Source of the DNA: Streptomyces sp. A3M-1-3
GTDB lineage: Bacteria; Actinomycetota; Actinomycetes; Streptomycetales; Streptomycetaceae
Direction of reading: 5' to 3'
DNA: 64,000 bases
Assembly: GCF_024213665.1 (NCBI RefSeq)
Contig: NZ_JANAVP010000005.1
Coordinates: forward strand, 165,927-229,926
Below are positions 34,727 to 42,931 of the stretch, piece after piece; the stretch's first letter is position 1; each line of letters begins with the position of its first letter. The notes under the pieces are model-generated. The model had not been told where the DNA came from, did not search any database, and was given only the letters and a program-made list of their open reading frames with translations. The position numbers and the translations under genes were made by a program.

Positions 34727-35607
34727 AGCCCGACCTTCCGGTAGCGGCGCATGAGGACGGCGTACGAGCCGAGGACGAGCGCGACGACGGCCAGCAGATA
34801 GACGATGCCGGTCGCGGCCGAGGGTCCGTCCCCGCCCGGGAAGGCGGAGGTCGCGCCGAGGAAGGCGGTCTGTACGCCGTCGATGAGGGTGACCGGCGAG
34901 AAGAGGCCGAGCCATTCGATCGCGCCGGGCGAGCCCGTTTCGTAGGCGATCGCCTGGACGGTGGAGACCGCTCCGTAGGAGATGGTCAGTACGGCGACAA
35001 CGGCGGCGACACCGAAGCCGCGGCGCGGCGTCAGCGCGGCCAGCACCAGGCCGAGCCCGGCGAAGAAGACGGAGAGCAGCAGCACGGAGACCAGTCCCTG
35101 TGCGAACCCCTTCGTCTGGTCCGCGAAGTCGAATTCGGCGAGCAGCGCGCCCACATACAGGACGACGAGCGGCGCGGCGGTGAGGATGAGGAGGGCCGAG
35201 GCCATCGCCGCGAACTTGGCGAGTACGTAGTCGATACGCTCGATGGGGCGCGAGAAGTACAGCGGGACGCTCTTGAAGCGCAGGTCGCGGGAGACGGACT
35301 GCGGTGCCTGTGCCGCGAGGTAGAGCCCGATGACGGCCTGGAGGTAGATCGCGTACGCGGTGTGCTTGATCGGCAGGTCGGTGGCCACCGGGTTGGCGAC
35401 GGCAACAGCGACGATGATGGCGGCCGGCAGGACCATCACCGCGAAGAGGATCATCGGCAGGACCTTGGACTTGGCGGAACCGCCGAGTCCGTACGCGCCG
35501 CGCAGCGACTGCGAGAAGAGCGAGCGGCGGGCGTAGGCGCGGCCCAGGCGCGGTCCGTCGTAGTTCCGGTAGCCGATGTTGTGGATCTGGGTGGTCTCGG
35601 TGCTCAT
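34723..35607 (-). CDS. ABC-2 type transporter permease
   Basis: 294 residues with about six membrane helices (such as KVLPMILFAVMVLPAAIIVAVAVA, LLILTAAPLVVLYVGALLA, GLVSVLLLSVFFAGLGLVLAAL) and a soluble N-terminus. It has the conserved SVSRDLRFKSVPLYFSRPIERIDY loop of this family, matching FGPEIDDGSIVYLLAKPVKRPT in the second permease. Start and stop each overlap the neighbouring ATPase genes by 4 bases, so the four genes make one transcription unit. Confidence 0.88.
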   Translation of the reverse strand: MSTETTQIHNIGYRNYDGPRLGRAYARRSLFSQSLRGAYGLGGSAKSKVLPMILFAVMVLPAAIIVAVAVANPVATDLPIKHTAYAIYLQAVIGLYLAAQAPQSVSRDLRFKSVPLYFSRPIERIDYVLAKFAAMASALLILTAAPLVVLYVGALLAEFDFADQTKGFAQGLVSVLLLSVFFAGLGLVLAALTPRRGFGVAAVVAVLTISYGAVSTVQAIAYETGSPGAIEWLGLFSPVTLIDGVQTAFLGATSAFPGGDGPSAATGIVYLLAVVALVLGSYAVLMRRYRKVGL

Positions 35608-36590
35608 CGCGCCTGTACCTCCATGGCCGGGGCGGAATCGGCCGGCCGGGCCGCGTCCGCGCGGAAGACCTCCGCGATGTGGTGGCGGCGCTGCTCCATC
35701 CGTACGAGACCGAGGCCGAGGTCGGCGACGGCGTCCCGGACGAGGTCGTACGTGTCCTCGCCAGTGGCTTCGACGAGCAGGATGTGGCCGGCGCCCGGCA
35801 GGCCCTGCTCCTCGCTGCCGTGCAGTGTGACGCCGGCGGCGCCGAGGGCTTCGCGCAGGGCGCGCGTCCCGTCGGGGTGGGTGTCGGAGTCGGTGACCTC
35901 GACGGCGAGCGTGGTCGTGGTCTGGGTGAAGTCGCTGGTGGAGCTGGAGCGCAGCAGCGAGCCGCCGTCGATGACGACTACGTGGTCGCAGGTGCGCTCC
36001 AGCTCACCGAGGAGGTGCGAGGTGACCAGGACCGAGATGCCGAAGTCGGTGTGGATGCGGCGGATGAGGCCGAGCATCTCGTCGCGGCCGACGGGGTCGA
36101 GGCCGTTCGTCGGCTCGTCGAGGAGGACCAGCTGCGGGTCGTGGACGAGTGCCTGCGCGAGCTTCACGCGCTGCTTCATGCCGGTCGAGTAGCCGCCGAT
36201 GGGCCGGTAGCGCTCCTCGTACAGTCCGACGTGGCGCAGGATGTCCGCAGTGCGTTCGCGCGCCGCGGACGGCGGGAGTCCGGACATGCGCGCCATGTGG
36301 ACGACGAACTCGGTGGCCGAGACGTCCGGTGGCAGGCAGTCGTGCTCGGGCATGTAGCCGACCCGCTCGCGAATGGCGCCGCCGCTGGTGGCGACGTCGA
36401 GTCCGAGCACGGCGGCCCGGCCCTCGGTGGCGGGGGACAGACCCAGCAGGATCTTGATCAACGTGGACTTGCCGGCTCCGTTGGCGCCCACCAGGCCGGT
36501 CACACCGGGTCCGATGTCCAAGGAGAGCCGGTCAAGCGCGGTCACCCGGGGGAACCGCTTGCTCAGGCTTTCGGTCGCGATCACAGTCAC
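35604..36590 (-). CDS. ABC transporter ATP-binding protein
   Basis: 328 residues. Walker A LVGANGAGKSTLIKIL, Q-loop VGYMPEHDCLP, signature YSTGMKQRVKLAQ, Walker B LVLLDEPTNGLDP and VTSHLLGELE are complete. The C-terminal extension is longer than in the second ATPase. GTGs at 36590 and 36584 are both possible starts. It is the first gene of the four-gene ABC operon; its promoter should lie in the ~220 bases shared with the divergent M24 gene, which also contain a DnaA box. Confidence 0.92.
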   Translation of the reverse strand: MTVIATESLSKRFPRVTALDRLSLDIGPGVTGLVGANGAGKSTLIKILLGLSPATEGRAAVLGLDVATSGGAIRERVGYMPEHDCLPPDVSATEFVVHMARMSGLPPSAARERTADILRHVGLYEERYRPIGGYSTGMKQRVKLAQALVHDPQLVLLDEPTNGLDPVGRDEMLGLIRRIHTDFGISVLVTSHLLGELERTCDHVVVIDGGSLLRSSSTSDFTQTTTTLAVEVTDSDTHPDGTRALREALGAAGVTLHGSEEQGLPGAGHILLVEATGEDTYDLVRDAVADLGLGLVRMEQRRHHIAEVFRADAARPADSAPAMEVQAR

Positions 36591-36710
36591 AGCTCGAAGG
36601 TAGTGGCGCAGCACACAGGAGTCGTCAGACCTGGCGGTGGGATCGGAGTCACTCTCGAGTCGTACGGACCCGTAGGGGAGATGCGACGAAGGGACAACAG
36701 CCTTCGAAGT

Positions 36711-36719
36711 TGTCCACAG
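36711..36719 (+). promoter_or_regulatory. Perfect DnaA box (TTGTCCACA)
   Basis: A single 9/9 match to the Streptomyces DnaA box in the divergent promoter region between the ABC operon and the M24 peptidase gene. A single box may act as a promoter element or may be chance. Confidence 0.45.
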
Positions 36720-36813
36720 GTCCGTGCGGGCCCCTTGACGTAGCCGCCGGGCATTGTCACATTCATCAGTGTCAAGTTACGGACGGGTACCGACAGGGGA
36801 CGGACGGGTTGGC

Positions 36814-37659
36814 ATGACGTCAGCAGTGGACACCTCTCTGGACGCGGAACTGCGCGGCTTCAGAGAAGTGCAGAGTCTCGCGTACGCCTGCGCGGAAGCG
36901 GTCGCGGCCCAGCTCAAACCCGGTGTCACCGAGCGCGGGGCGGCGCGGATGCAGCGCGACTGGCTGCGTGAGCGGGGGGTGCGGGACTGGTTCCATCTGC
37001 CGTTCGCCTGGTTCGGGGACCGTACGGCCTTCACCGGCTTCCGGATACCGCTGCAGTTCTTCCCGACAAACCGCGAGCTCGAGCCGGGGATGCCGTTCAT
37101 CCTGGACATGGCCCCGGTCTACAAGGGCTACGTGGCAGACGTCGGCTACTCGGGCTGCCTCGGCCTCAATCCCGTGCACGACAAGCTCCTCGCCGACCTC
37201 AAGGCGCACCGCGAGCTGATCCTGCGCGAGGTCCGCGAGCGCCGCTCGCTGCGGGAGATCTACGAGAACGTCGAGCGCCTGATGATCCGCCAGGGGTATG
37301 CCAACCGGCACCGCGCGTATCCCTTCGGGGTCATCGCCCACAAGGTCGACCGGGTCAAGGAGCGCCGCTGGTCGCCCCAGGTCTTCGGGTTCGGCACGCA
37401 GGCGCTGAAGGGGCTGGCGAGCGACGCGCTGCACGGGCACCGCGAGGGCTGGTCGCCGCTGTGGAGCCCGTACAAATTCTCCGACCATCCGCCCCGGCCC
37501 GGTCTGTGGGCGGTGGAGCCGCATCTCGGATTCCGGGGTACGGGCGCGAAGTTCGAGGAGATCCTGGTCGTCACCGACTCCCGGGACCCCGAGCAGAGCG
37601 CGTTCTGGCTGGACGACGACCTGCCGCACGTGCGGCGCTGGGCGGAGGAGATCTCGTGA
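36814..37659 (+). CDS. M24-family metallopeptidase-like protein
   Basis: 281 residues with a creatinase/aminopeptidase fold: LEPGMPFILDMAPVYKGYVADVGYS holds the first Asp ligands, and GLWAVEPHLGFRGTGAKFEEILVVT holds the late Glu pair. The usual His segment (HGxGH) is not obvious; HRAYPFGVIAHKV stands in that area, so substrate or chemistry may differ from peptidases. The ATG at 36814 begins MTSAVDTSLDAELRGF. The stop overlaps the GTG of the EphD-like gene, making it the first gene of a four-gene unit. Confidence 0.82.
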   Translation: MTSAVDTSLDAELRGFREVQSLAYACAEAVAAQLKPGVTERGAARMQRDWLRERGVRDWFHLPFAWFGDRTAFTGFRIPLQFFPTNRELEPGMPFILDMAPVYKGYVADVGYSGCLGLNPVHDKLLADLKAHRELILREVRERRSLREIYENVERLMIRQGYANRHRAYPFGVIAHKVDRVKERRWSPQVFGFGTQALKGLASDALHGHREGWSPLWSPYKFSDHPPRPGLWAVEPHLGFRGTGAKFEEILVVTDSRDPEQSAFWLDDDLPHVRRWAEEIS

Positions 37660-39431
37660 GTCTCAAGGGGGCGCGTGAGCGCTGGGTCCGTACGGGCGGC
37701 GTCGAGTTGTGCGTCGCCGAGCTGGGGACCGCGCCGTCGAAGGACGACTCGCGGCCGACCGTGGTGCTCGTGCACGGCTACCCGGACAGCAAGGAGGTGT
37801 GGAGCGAGGTCGCCGAGCGGCTGGCCCGGCACTTCCACGTCGTGCTGTACGACGTGCGCGGGCACGGCCGGTCGACCGCGCCCACCCCGCTGCGCGGCGG
37901 CTTCACCCTGGAGAAGCTGACCGACGACTTCCTGGCCGTGATCGACGCGGTGAGCCCGGACCGGCCGGTCCACCTGGTCGGGCACGACTGGGGCTCGGTG
38001 CAGTCCTGGGAGTTCGTCACGGTCCGGCGCACCGAGGGGCGGATCGCCTCCTTCACGTCGGTGTCCGGCCCCTCGCTCGACCACTTCGGGCACTGGATAA
38101 AGAAGCGGATGTCCCGGCCCACTCCGCGCAAGGTGGGCCAGCTGCTCGGCCAGGGCGCCAAGTCCTGGTACGTCTACCTGCTGCACACGCCCGTACTGCC
38201 GGAACTCGCCTGGCGGGGGTCGCTCGGCAAGCAGTGGCCGAAGATCCTTCAGCGGGTGGAGCAGGTGCCCGACGGCGACTATCCGACGCCCTCGCTGCCC
38301 ACCGACGCGGCGCACGGCGCCTGGCTGTACCGGGACAACGTCCGCGCCAGGCTGCTCAGGCCGCGCGCGGACGCGTACGCGCACGCGCCCGTCCAGCTGA
38401 TCACACCGACCGGCGACATCTTCCTCTCGGAGCGGCTCTACGACGAGCTGGAGCAGTGGGCCCCCCAGCTGGTGCGGCGGTCGCTGCCGGCCAAGCACTG
38501 GGTGCCGCGCACCCGGCCCGACCAGGTGGCCGGCTGGATCAGCGAGTTCGTGCGGGCCAACGAGGACGGGGTGCCCGCCAAGGACACCGCGGCGACCGGC
38601 CCGTACGCCGAGCGCTTCGGCGGGCAGCTGGTCCTGGTGACGGGCGCCGCCAGCGGTATCGGGCGCGCCACGGCCTTCGCGTTCGCCGAGGCGGGGGCGC
38701 GGGTGGTGGCCGTGGACCGGGACGCGGAGGGGGCGGCCCGGACGGCGGACATGGCCCGGCTGATCGGCTCGCCCGACGCGTGGGCCGAGACCGTCGACGT
38801 CAGCGACGAACAGGCGATGGAGAAGCTCGCCGAGAAGGTCGCCACCGAGTACGGAATCGTGGACGTCCTGGTCAACAACGCCGGGATCGGGCTGTCCGGA
38901 TCGTTCTTCGAGACCACCAGCGAGGACTGGAAGAAGGTCCTCGACGTCAATCTGTGGGGTGTCATCCACGGCTGCCGGATCTTCGGCAAGCAGATGGCCG
39001 AGCGCGGCCAGGGCGGCCATATCGTCAACACCGCTTCGGCGGCCGCGTATCAGCCGTCGAAGGCGCTGCCCGCGTACAGCGCGTCAAAGGCGGCGGTGCT
39101 GATGCTCAGCGAGTGCCTGCGCGCCGAGCTGGCCGGACAGTCCATCGGTGTCTCGGCGATCTGCCCCGGCTTCGTCAACACCAACATCACGGCCACCGCC
39201 CGCTTCGCCGGAGTCGACGAGGCGGAGGAGAAGCGCCGCCAGAAGAAGTCGAGCCGGCTGTACGGGCTGCGCAACTACCCGCCGGAGAAGGTCGCGGACG
39301 CTGTATTGCGCGCTGTCGTGAAGAACCAGGCGGTGGTGCCGGTGACGCCGGAGGCCCGCGGCGCCCATTTCCTGTCCCGCTTCGCGCCCAGGACCCTGAG
39401 GGCGATCGCGCGCGTGGAGCCGCGGCTGTGA
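37656..39431 (+). CDS. Alpha/beta-hydrolase fused to short-chain dehydrogenase (EphD-like)
   Basis: 591 residues. The N-terminal ~310 residues are an epoxide-hydrolase-type alpha/beta hydrolase (oxyanion VLVHGYPDS, nucleophile GHDWGSVQSW, C-terminal His in PAKHWVPRTRP). The C-terminal ~270 residues are an SDR with TGAASGIGRAT, NNAGIGLSG and catalytic Ser/Tyr/Lys in NTASAAAYQ...YSASKAA. The layout and length match mycobacterial EphD, which acts on lipid epoxides and ketones. In this Streptomyces the lipid substrate is unknown. It overlaps both neighbours by 4 bases. Confidence 0.9.
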   Translation: MSLKGARERWVRTGGVELCVAELGTAPSKDDSRPTVVLVHGYPDSKEVWSEVAERLARHFHVVLYDVRGHGRSTAPTPLRGGFTLEKLTDDFLAVIDAVSPDRPVHLVGHDWGSVQSWEFVTVRRTEGRIASFTSVSGPSLDHFGHWIKKRMSRPTPRKVGQLLGQGAKSWYVYLLHTPVLPELAWRGSLGKQWPKILQRVEQVPDGDYPTPSLPTDAAHGAWLYRDNVRARLLRPRADAYAHAPVQLITPTGDIFLSERLYDELEQWAPQLVRRSLPAKHWVPRTRPDQVAGWISEFVRANEDGVPAKDTAATGPYAERFGGQLVLVTGAASGIGRATAFAFAEAGARVVAVDRDAEGAARTADMARLIGSPDAWAETVDVSDEQAMEKLAEKVATEYGIVDVLVNNAGIGLSGSFFETTSEDWKKVLDVNLWGVIHGCRIFGKQMAERGQGGHIVNTASAAAYQPSKALPAYSASKAAVLMLSECLRAELAGQSIGVSAICPGFVNTNITATARFAGVDEAEEKRRQKKSSRLYGLRNYPPEKVADAVLRAVVKNQAVVPVTPEARGAHFLSRFAPRTLRAIARVEPRL

Positions 39432-40369
39432 GCGCCGAGCGGCACCACCAGTCCGGGGAGCACCAGTCCGGGGAGCACTACAGCATCGTTCCGCGCAGGG
39501 TCGAGTTCGACTGGCATGAGACGCCGCTGCACTGGATACCGGACGAGCCCATCGCCACCCATGTCATCAACGTGCTGCACCTGTTGCTGCCGGCGGGCGA
39601 GCGGTGGTTCGTCAAGGTGTTCAAGGAGGGCCTCCCGCTCGTCGCCGACCCTGCGCTGCGCAAAGACGTCAAGGGCTTCATGGGCCAGGAGGCCACGCAC
39701 AGCGTCCAGCACGCCTTTGTACTGGACCGCCTGGCCGACCAGCGGCTGGACACCGAGGCGTACACGCGGCACGTCGACTTCCTCTTCGAGAAACTCCTCG
39801 GTGAGAAGCCGCCGTTCGGCGTCCCGATACCCGCCCGGGAGTGGCTGCGGTTCCGGCTCTCGCTGATTGCCGCGATCGAGCAGTTCACAGCGGTCCTGGG
39901 GAACTGGGTGCTGCACGCCGAAGGGCTCGACCACGCGGGCGCCGACGAGGTCATGCTCGACCTGCTGCGCTGGCACGGCGCGGAGGAGGTCGAGCACCGG
40001 GCCGTCGCCTTCGACATGTACCAGCACTGCGGCGGTACGGGACTGCCGCGCTACGCCCGCCGGATCGAAGGCATGGTCGTGGTCGCCCCGGTGCTCCTGT
40101 GGCTCTGGTGCTGGGGTGCCTCGTACCTGATCCGGCACGACCCGCAGCTCGCCGGCCGGCTGCGCTACTCGCTGCGGGAGCACAACAGGGCGGTGGCCAA
40201 GGGCCTGCTGCCCATGTGGCGTGAGCTCGGTTCGGCGATACCCCGCTACTTCCGGCGGTCGTACCATCCCTCGCAGGAGGGCTCGCTGCGCAGGGCCGTC
40301 GAGTATCTGGCGGTCTCGCCGGCGGCCCGTGCGGCGGCGGGAGCGATCGGCCGTGCGGCCTTGTCGTAG
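39428..40369 (+). CDS. PF10118-type predicted metal-dependent hydrolase
   Basis: 313 residues. Helical protein with repeated Glu/His motifs (VKGFMGQEATHSVQHAFVL, RWHGAEEVEHRAVAFDMYQHC) that suggest a ferritin-like metal site, as in the PF10118 family, and one or two membrane-associated helices (MVVVAPVLLWLWCWGASYL). The start GTG at 39428 overlaps the EphD-like stop. The first ~15 residues contain a duplicated HQSGEH. A di-iron oxidase or hydrolase acting on lipids would fit the neighbours, but the activity is not established. Confidence 0.78.
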   Translation: MSAERHHQSGEHQSGEHYSIVPRRVEFDWHETPLHWIPDEPIATHVINVLHLLLPAGERWFVKVFKEGLPLVADPALRKDVKGFMGQEATHSVQHAFVLDRLADQRLDTEAYTRHVDFLFEKLLGEKPPFGVPIPAREWLRFRLSLIAAIEQFTAVLGNWVLHAEGLDHAGADEVMLDLLRWHGAEEVEHRAVAFDMYQHCGGTGLPRYARRIEGMVVVAPVLLWLWCWGASYLIRHDPQLAGRLRYSLREHNRAVAKGLLPMWRELGSAIPRYFRRSYHPSQEGSLRRAVEYLAVSPAARAAAGAIGRAALS

Positions 40370-40388
40370 CGCGTTGTAGGGAGTGGGC

Positions 40389-41360
40389 TTGTCCGAGCAA
40401 GGAGTCGCCGAGTACCGGATCGAGGACCTGTCACATCACAGCGGTGCCACGGTCCGGACCATCCGCGCCTACCAGGACCGCGGGTTGCTGCCCAGGCCGG
40501 AGCGGCGCGGCCGGTCCAACGTGTACCGGGACACCCACCTGGCGCGGCTGCGCCAGATCTCCGATCTCCTCGACCGCGGCTACACCCTCGCCTCCATCAA
40601 GGAGCTCCTGGAGGCATGGGACGCCGGACGGGGGCTCGGCGGCGTGCTCGGGCTGGTCGCCGAGGTGCAGGGGCCCTGGACCGACGAGGTGGCGGCCCGG
40701 ATCTCGCGCGCCGAGCTGGACGAGAAGTTCGGCGGCAAGCCCGACGACGCCGCGGTGGACGAGGCCGTCGACCTCGGTGTGCTGGAGCGCGTTCCGGGGC
40801 GTGCGGACGAGTTCCTGGTGCCCAGCCCCCAGGAGCTGGCGGTGGCGGCCGAGCTGCATGCGGCGGGTGTGCCGCTGCCGGCGATCTCCGGTCATCTGCG
40901 CGAGCTGCGCGGTCAGGTCGAGCACATCGCCTCGCGGTTCCTGAAGTTCACGACGGAGCACGTCTTCGCCCGCTACCTCGGCCACCGTCCGCCGACGGAT
41001 GCCGAAGCCACCGAGGCGGCCGCGCTGGTACGGCGGCTGCGCCCGCTGGCCCAGCAGACCGTCGACGCGGAACTGGCTCGCGCGATGCAGCTGTTCGCCA
41101 CCCGCCATCTGCAGAGCCACCTCGGAGCGGCGGGCCCGCCGCCCGCCGAGCCGGGCCCGGCTGCGGTGACCCTCCCGACGGATACGGTGCGCGCCGTGCA
41201 GGAGCTGGTGGGCCCGGACCAGGTGGCGGCGTTCATCCGCGCGGCCACGGAACGGGAGCTGCAGGCCCGCACCATGAATGCCCTGGCCAAAGTTACCCAC
41301 AGCTCATCGGCGGTAGCGGGGGGCAAGCAGGACGAGTGCCGTCAAAGTGGCTGTGGATAA
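40389..41360 (+). CDS. MerR-family transcriptional regulator
   Basis: 323 residues. N-terminal winged HTH YRIEDLSHHSGATVRTIRAYQDRGLLP and RLRQISDLLDRGYTLASIKELL is canonical for MerR. A long C-terminal effector domain of about 200 residues lacks metal-binding Cys, so an organic ligand is likely. AGGGAG precedes a TTG at 40389 at good distance; the GTG at 40383 overlaps that site. It closes the M24-EphD-PF10118 unit and probably regulates it. Its last ~70 bases include a DnaA-box-like sequence. Confidence 0.88.
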   Translation: MSEQGVAEYRIEDLSHHSGATVRTIRAYQDRGLLPRPERRGRSNVYRDTHLARLRQISDLLDRGYTLASIKELLEAWDAGRGLGGVLGLVAEVQGPWTDEVAARISRAELDEKFGGKPDDAAVDEAVDLGVLERVPGRADEFLVPSPQELAVAAELHAAGVPLPAISGHLRELRGQVEHIASRFLKFTTEHVFARYLGHRPPTDAEATEAAALVRRLRPLAQQTVDAELARAMQLFATRHLQSHLGAAGPPPAEPGPAAVTLPTDTVRAVQELVGPDQVAAFIRAATERELQARTMNALAKVTHSSSAVAGGKQDECRQSGCG

Positions 41361-41380
41361 GTCCAGTTGACTGTGGATTA
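41293..41380. promoter_or_regulatory. Three DnaA-box-like 9-mers at the MerR/aquaporin junction
   Basis: TTACCCACA (8/9) at 41293-41301 (+), TTATCCACA (9/9) at 41352-41360 (-) and TAATCCACA (8/9) at 41372-41380 (-). The first two lie within the MerR coding end, the last between convergent stops. Spacing of 20-60 bases resembles the larger cluster at 29540-29846. Confidence 0.45.
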
Positions 41381-41382
41381 CT

Positions 41383-42123
41383 TCAACTCACCGCTTGGTA
41401 GGCGGTGTTGATGCTCGCCACCGGTCCACTCACTCTTGGGCGCACCGGGCCGTAGATCAGCGCCGCCAGCACCAGTCCGAGGATCGCCCCGGCCAGCTGG
41501 GCCACGATGAAGCCGGGCAGCGACCCGGGTGCGATACCGGTGAAGGAGTCGGTGAACGCGCGGCCGACGGTCGCGGCCGGGTTGGCGAACGATCCCGACG
41601 AGGTGAACCAGATCGCGGCTGCGATGTACGCGGCGACCGCGACCGACGTCAGCCGGGCCCTGCCGATGCGGTTCAGGCCGTGGATGACCAGGACGAGCCC
41701 GGCGGTGGCGATCGCCTCCCCGAGCAGCAGATGGCCGCCCGACCGGGCCTGGGTGGACCAGGCGCCCGGCGTCCTGCCGAACATGGCGTCGGCCAGCAGC
41801 GCCCCGCAAACGGCGCCGGCGAGCTGTACGGTCACGTACACCGCGGCCTCCCGTCCGGCGGGGCCTTCGCCGCCGTGGCGGCGGGACCACCAGGCGGTGA
41901 GCGTGACCACCGGGTTGAGGTGGGCGCCGGAGAGCGGGCCGAAGAGGACGATCAGCAGGCCGAGCCCGATCGCCGAGGCGAGCGAGTTTGCCAGCAGCCG
42001 GACGCCGGCGTCAGGGCTGAGCCCGGCCGCCTGGATGCCGGAACCGACCACGACGGTCACCAGGGCGGCGGTGCCGACGAGTTCGGCGGCCGCCCTGCGC
42101 TGCAAGGACGCACTGGTATGCAT
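41383..42123 (-). CDS. Aquaporin-family channel (MIP)
   Basis: 246 residues with six helices and the two half-helix motifs: SGAHLNPVVTL (NPV, a variant of NPA) and SGSFANPAATVGRAF (NPA). The pore may pass water, glycerol or arsenite; NPV in the first motif is seen in some bacterial members linked to arsenic. The start ATG at 42123 follows GGGGGAGA-type sequence. It is divergent from kptA, with an AT-rich palindromic region between them that may be its operator. Confidence 0.88.
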   Translation of the reverse strand: MHTSASLQRRAAAELVGTAALVTVVVGSGIQAAGLSPDAGVRLLANSLASAIGLGLLIVLFGPLSGAHLNPVVTLTAWWSRRHGGEGPAGREAAVYVTVQLAGAVCGALLADAMFGRTPGAWSTQARSGGHLLLGEAIATAGLVLVIHGLNRIGRARLTSVAVAAYIAAAIWFTSSGSFANPAATVGRAFTDSFTGIAPGSLPGFIVAQLAGAILGLVLAALIYGPVRPRVSGPVASINTAYQAVS

Positions 42124-42149
42124 GGTCTCCCCCTGGTCTCACGATTAAT

Positions 42150-42175
42150 GGAAAATGTATTCCGTATCTTGGAAT
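42150..42175. promoter_or_regulatory. AT-rich overlapping inverted repeats, candidate operator of the aquaporin gene
   Basis: GGAA-(6)-TTCC at 42150-42163 overlaps ATTCC-(7)-GGAAT at 42159-42175. The low GC content stands out locally, as is typical of ArsR/SmtB or MarR operators. It is 27-52 bases upstream of the aquaporin ATG. No regulator gene is adjacent. Confidence 0.4.
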
Positions 42176-42241
42176 TATGATAGAGGCGCCAGGGCGCAAA
42201 AACGGGTGCCGGAGTGCGCCCCGCGCGGGCACCCTGACGGC

Positions 42242-42784
42242 ATGGATGAAAGACGCACCGTGAAGGTGTCGAAGTACCTCTCGAAGCATCTGCGGCACCA
42301 GCCGCAACGCATCGGTCTCACGCTCGACCCCAGCGGCTGGGTGGAGATCGACGTCCTGATCCGGGCGGCCGCCGCGCACGGCTTCCCCTTCACCCGGGCC
42401 GAGCTGGACCACGTCGTCGCCGCCAACGACAAGCAGCGCTTCGCCGTCGTCGGCAGCCGCATCAGGGCCAGCCAGGGCCACACCGTCGAGATCGATCTCG
42501 ATCTGCCCCCGGCCGAGCCACCCGCGTACCTCTACCACGGCACCGTCGCCGGCAGCCTGGACGCCATCCGCGCCGAGGGCCTGCGTCCGATGAACCGCCA
42601 CCACGTCCATCTCTCGCCGGACCGCGAGACCGCGACCCGGGTGGGTGCCCGGCGCGGCCGCCCGGTCGTCCTCAGTGTCGACGCCGGTGCGATGCACCGG
42701 GCGGGACACGTCTTCCGGGTGAGCGCCAACGGCGTCTGGCTCGCCGATGCCGTACCGCCGGAGTACCTGCGCTTCCCTGGCTGA
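42242..42784 (+). CDS. kptA: RNA 2'-phosphotransferase (Tpt1/KptA family)
   Basis: 180 residues. The family motifs are complete: SKYLSKHLRHQPQRIGL with the catalytic Arg-His, the winged N-lobe to NDKQRF, and the NAD-binding C-lobe YLYHGTVAGSLDAI, RHHVHLS and RRGRPVVLSVDAG. The enzyme transfers an RNA 2'-phosphate to NAD+. Bacteria lack the yeast-type tRNA ligase that makes this end, so the in vivo substrate is unclear. The ATG at 42242 is chosen over 42155, which lies in the divergent promoter. Confidence 0.92.
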   Translation: MDERRTVKVSKYLSKHLRHQPQRIGLTLDPSGWVEIDVLIRAAAAHGFPFTRAELDHVVAANDKQRFAVVGSRIRASQGHTVEIDLDLPPAEPPAYLYHGTVAGSLDAIRAEGLRPMNRHHVHLSPDRETATRVGARRGRPVVLSVDAGAMHRAGHVFRVSANGVWLADAVPPEYLRFPG

Positions 42785-42931
42785 CCGGCAGCGCCATATC
42801 CCAGTGCGCGGTGTCCGAGGGGTACCGTACGCTTCGGTAACATCTGTCTCGGAGGACCCATCAACAACAGGCGTCCCGGGGCTTGTTCATTCCGGCCGCG
42901 CTCGGCGGCCATCTCATTCTGCCCGGGGGGT

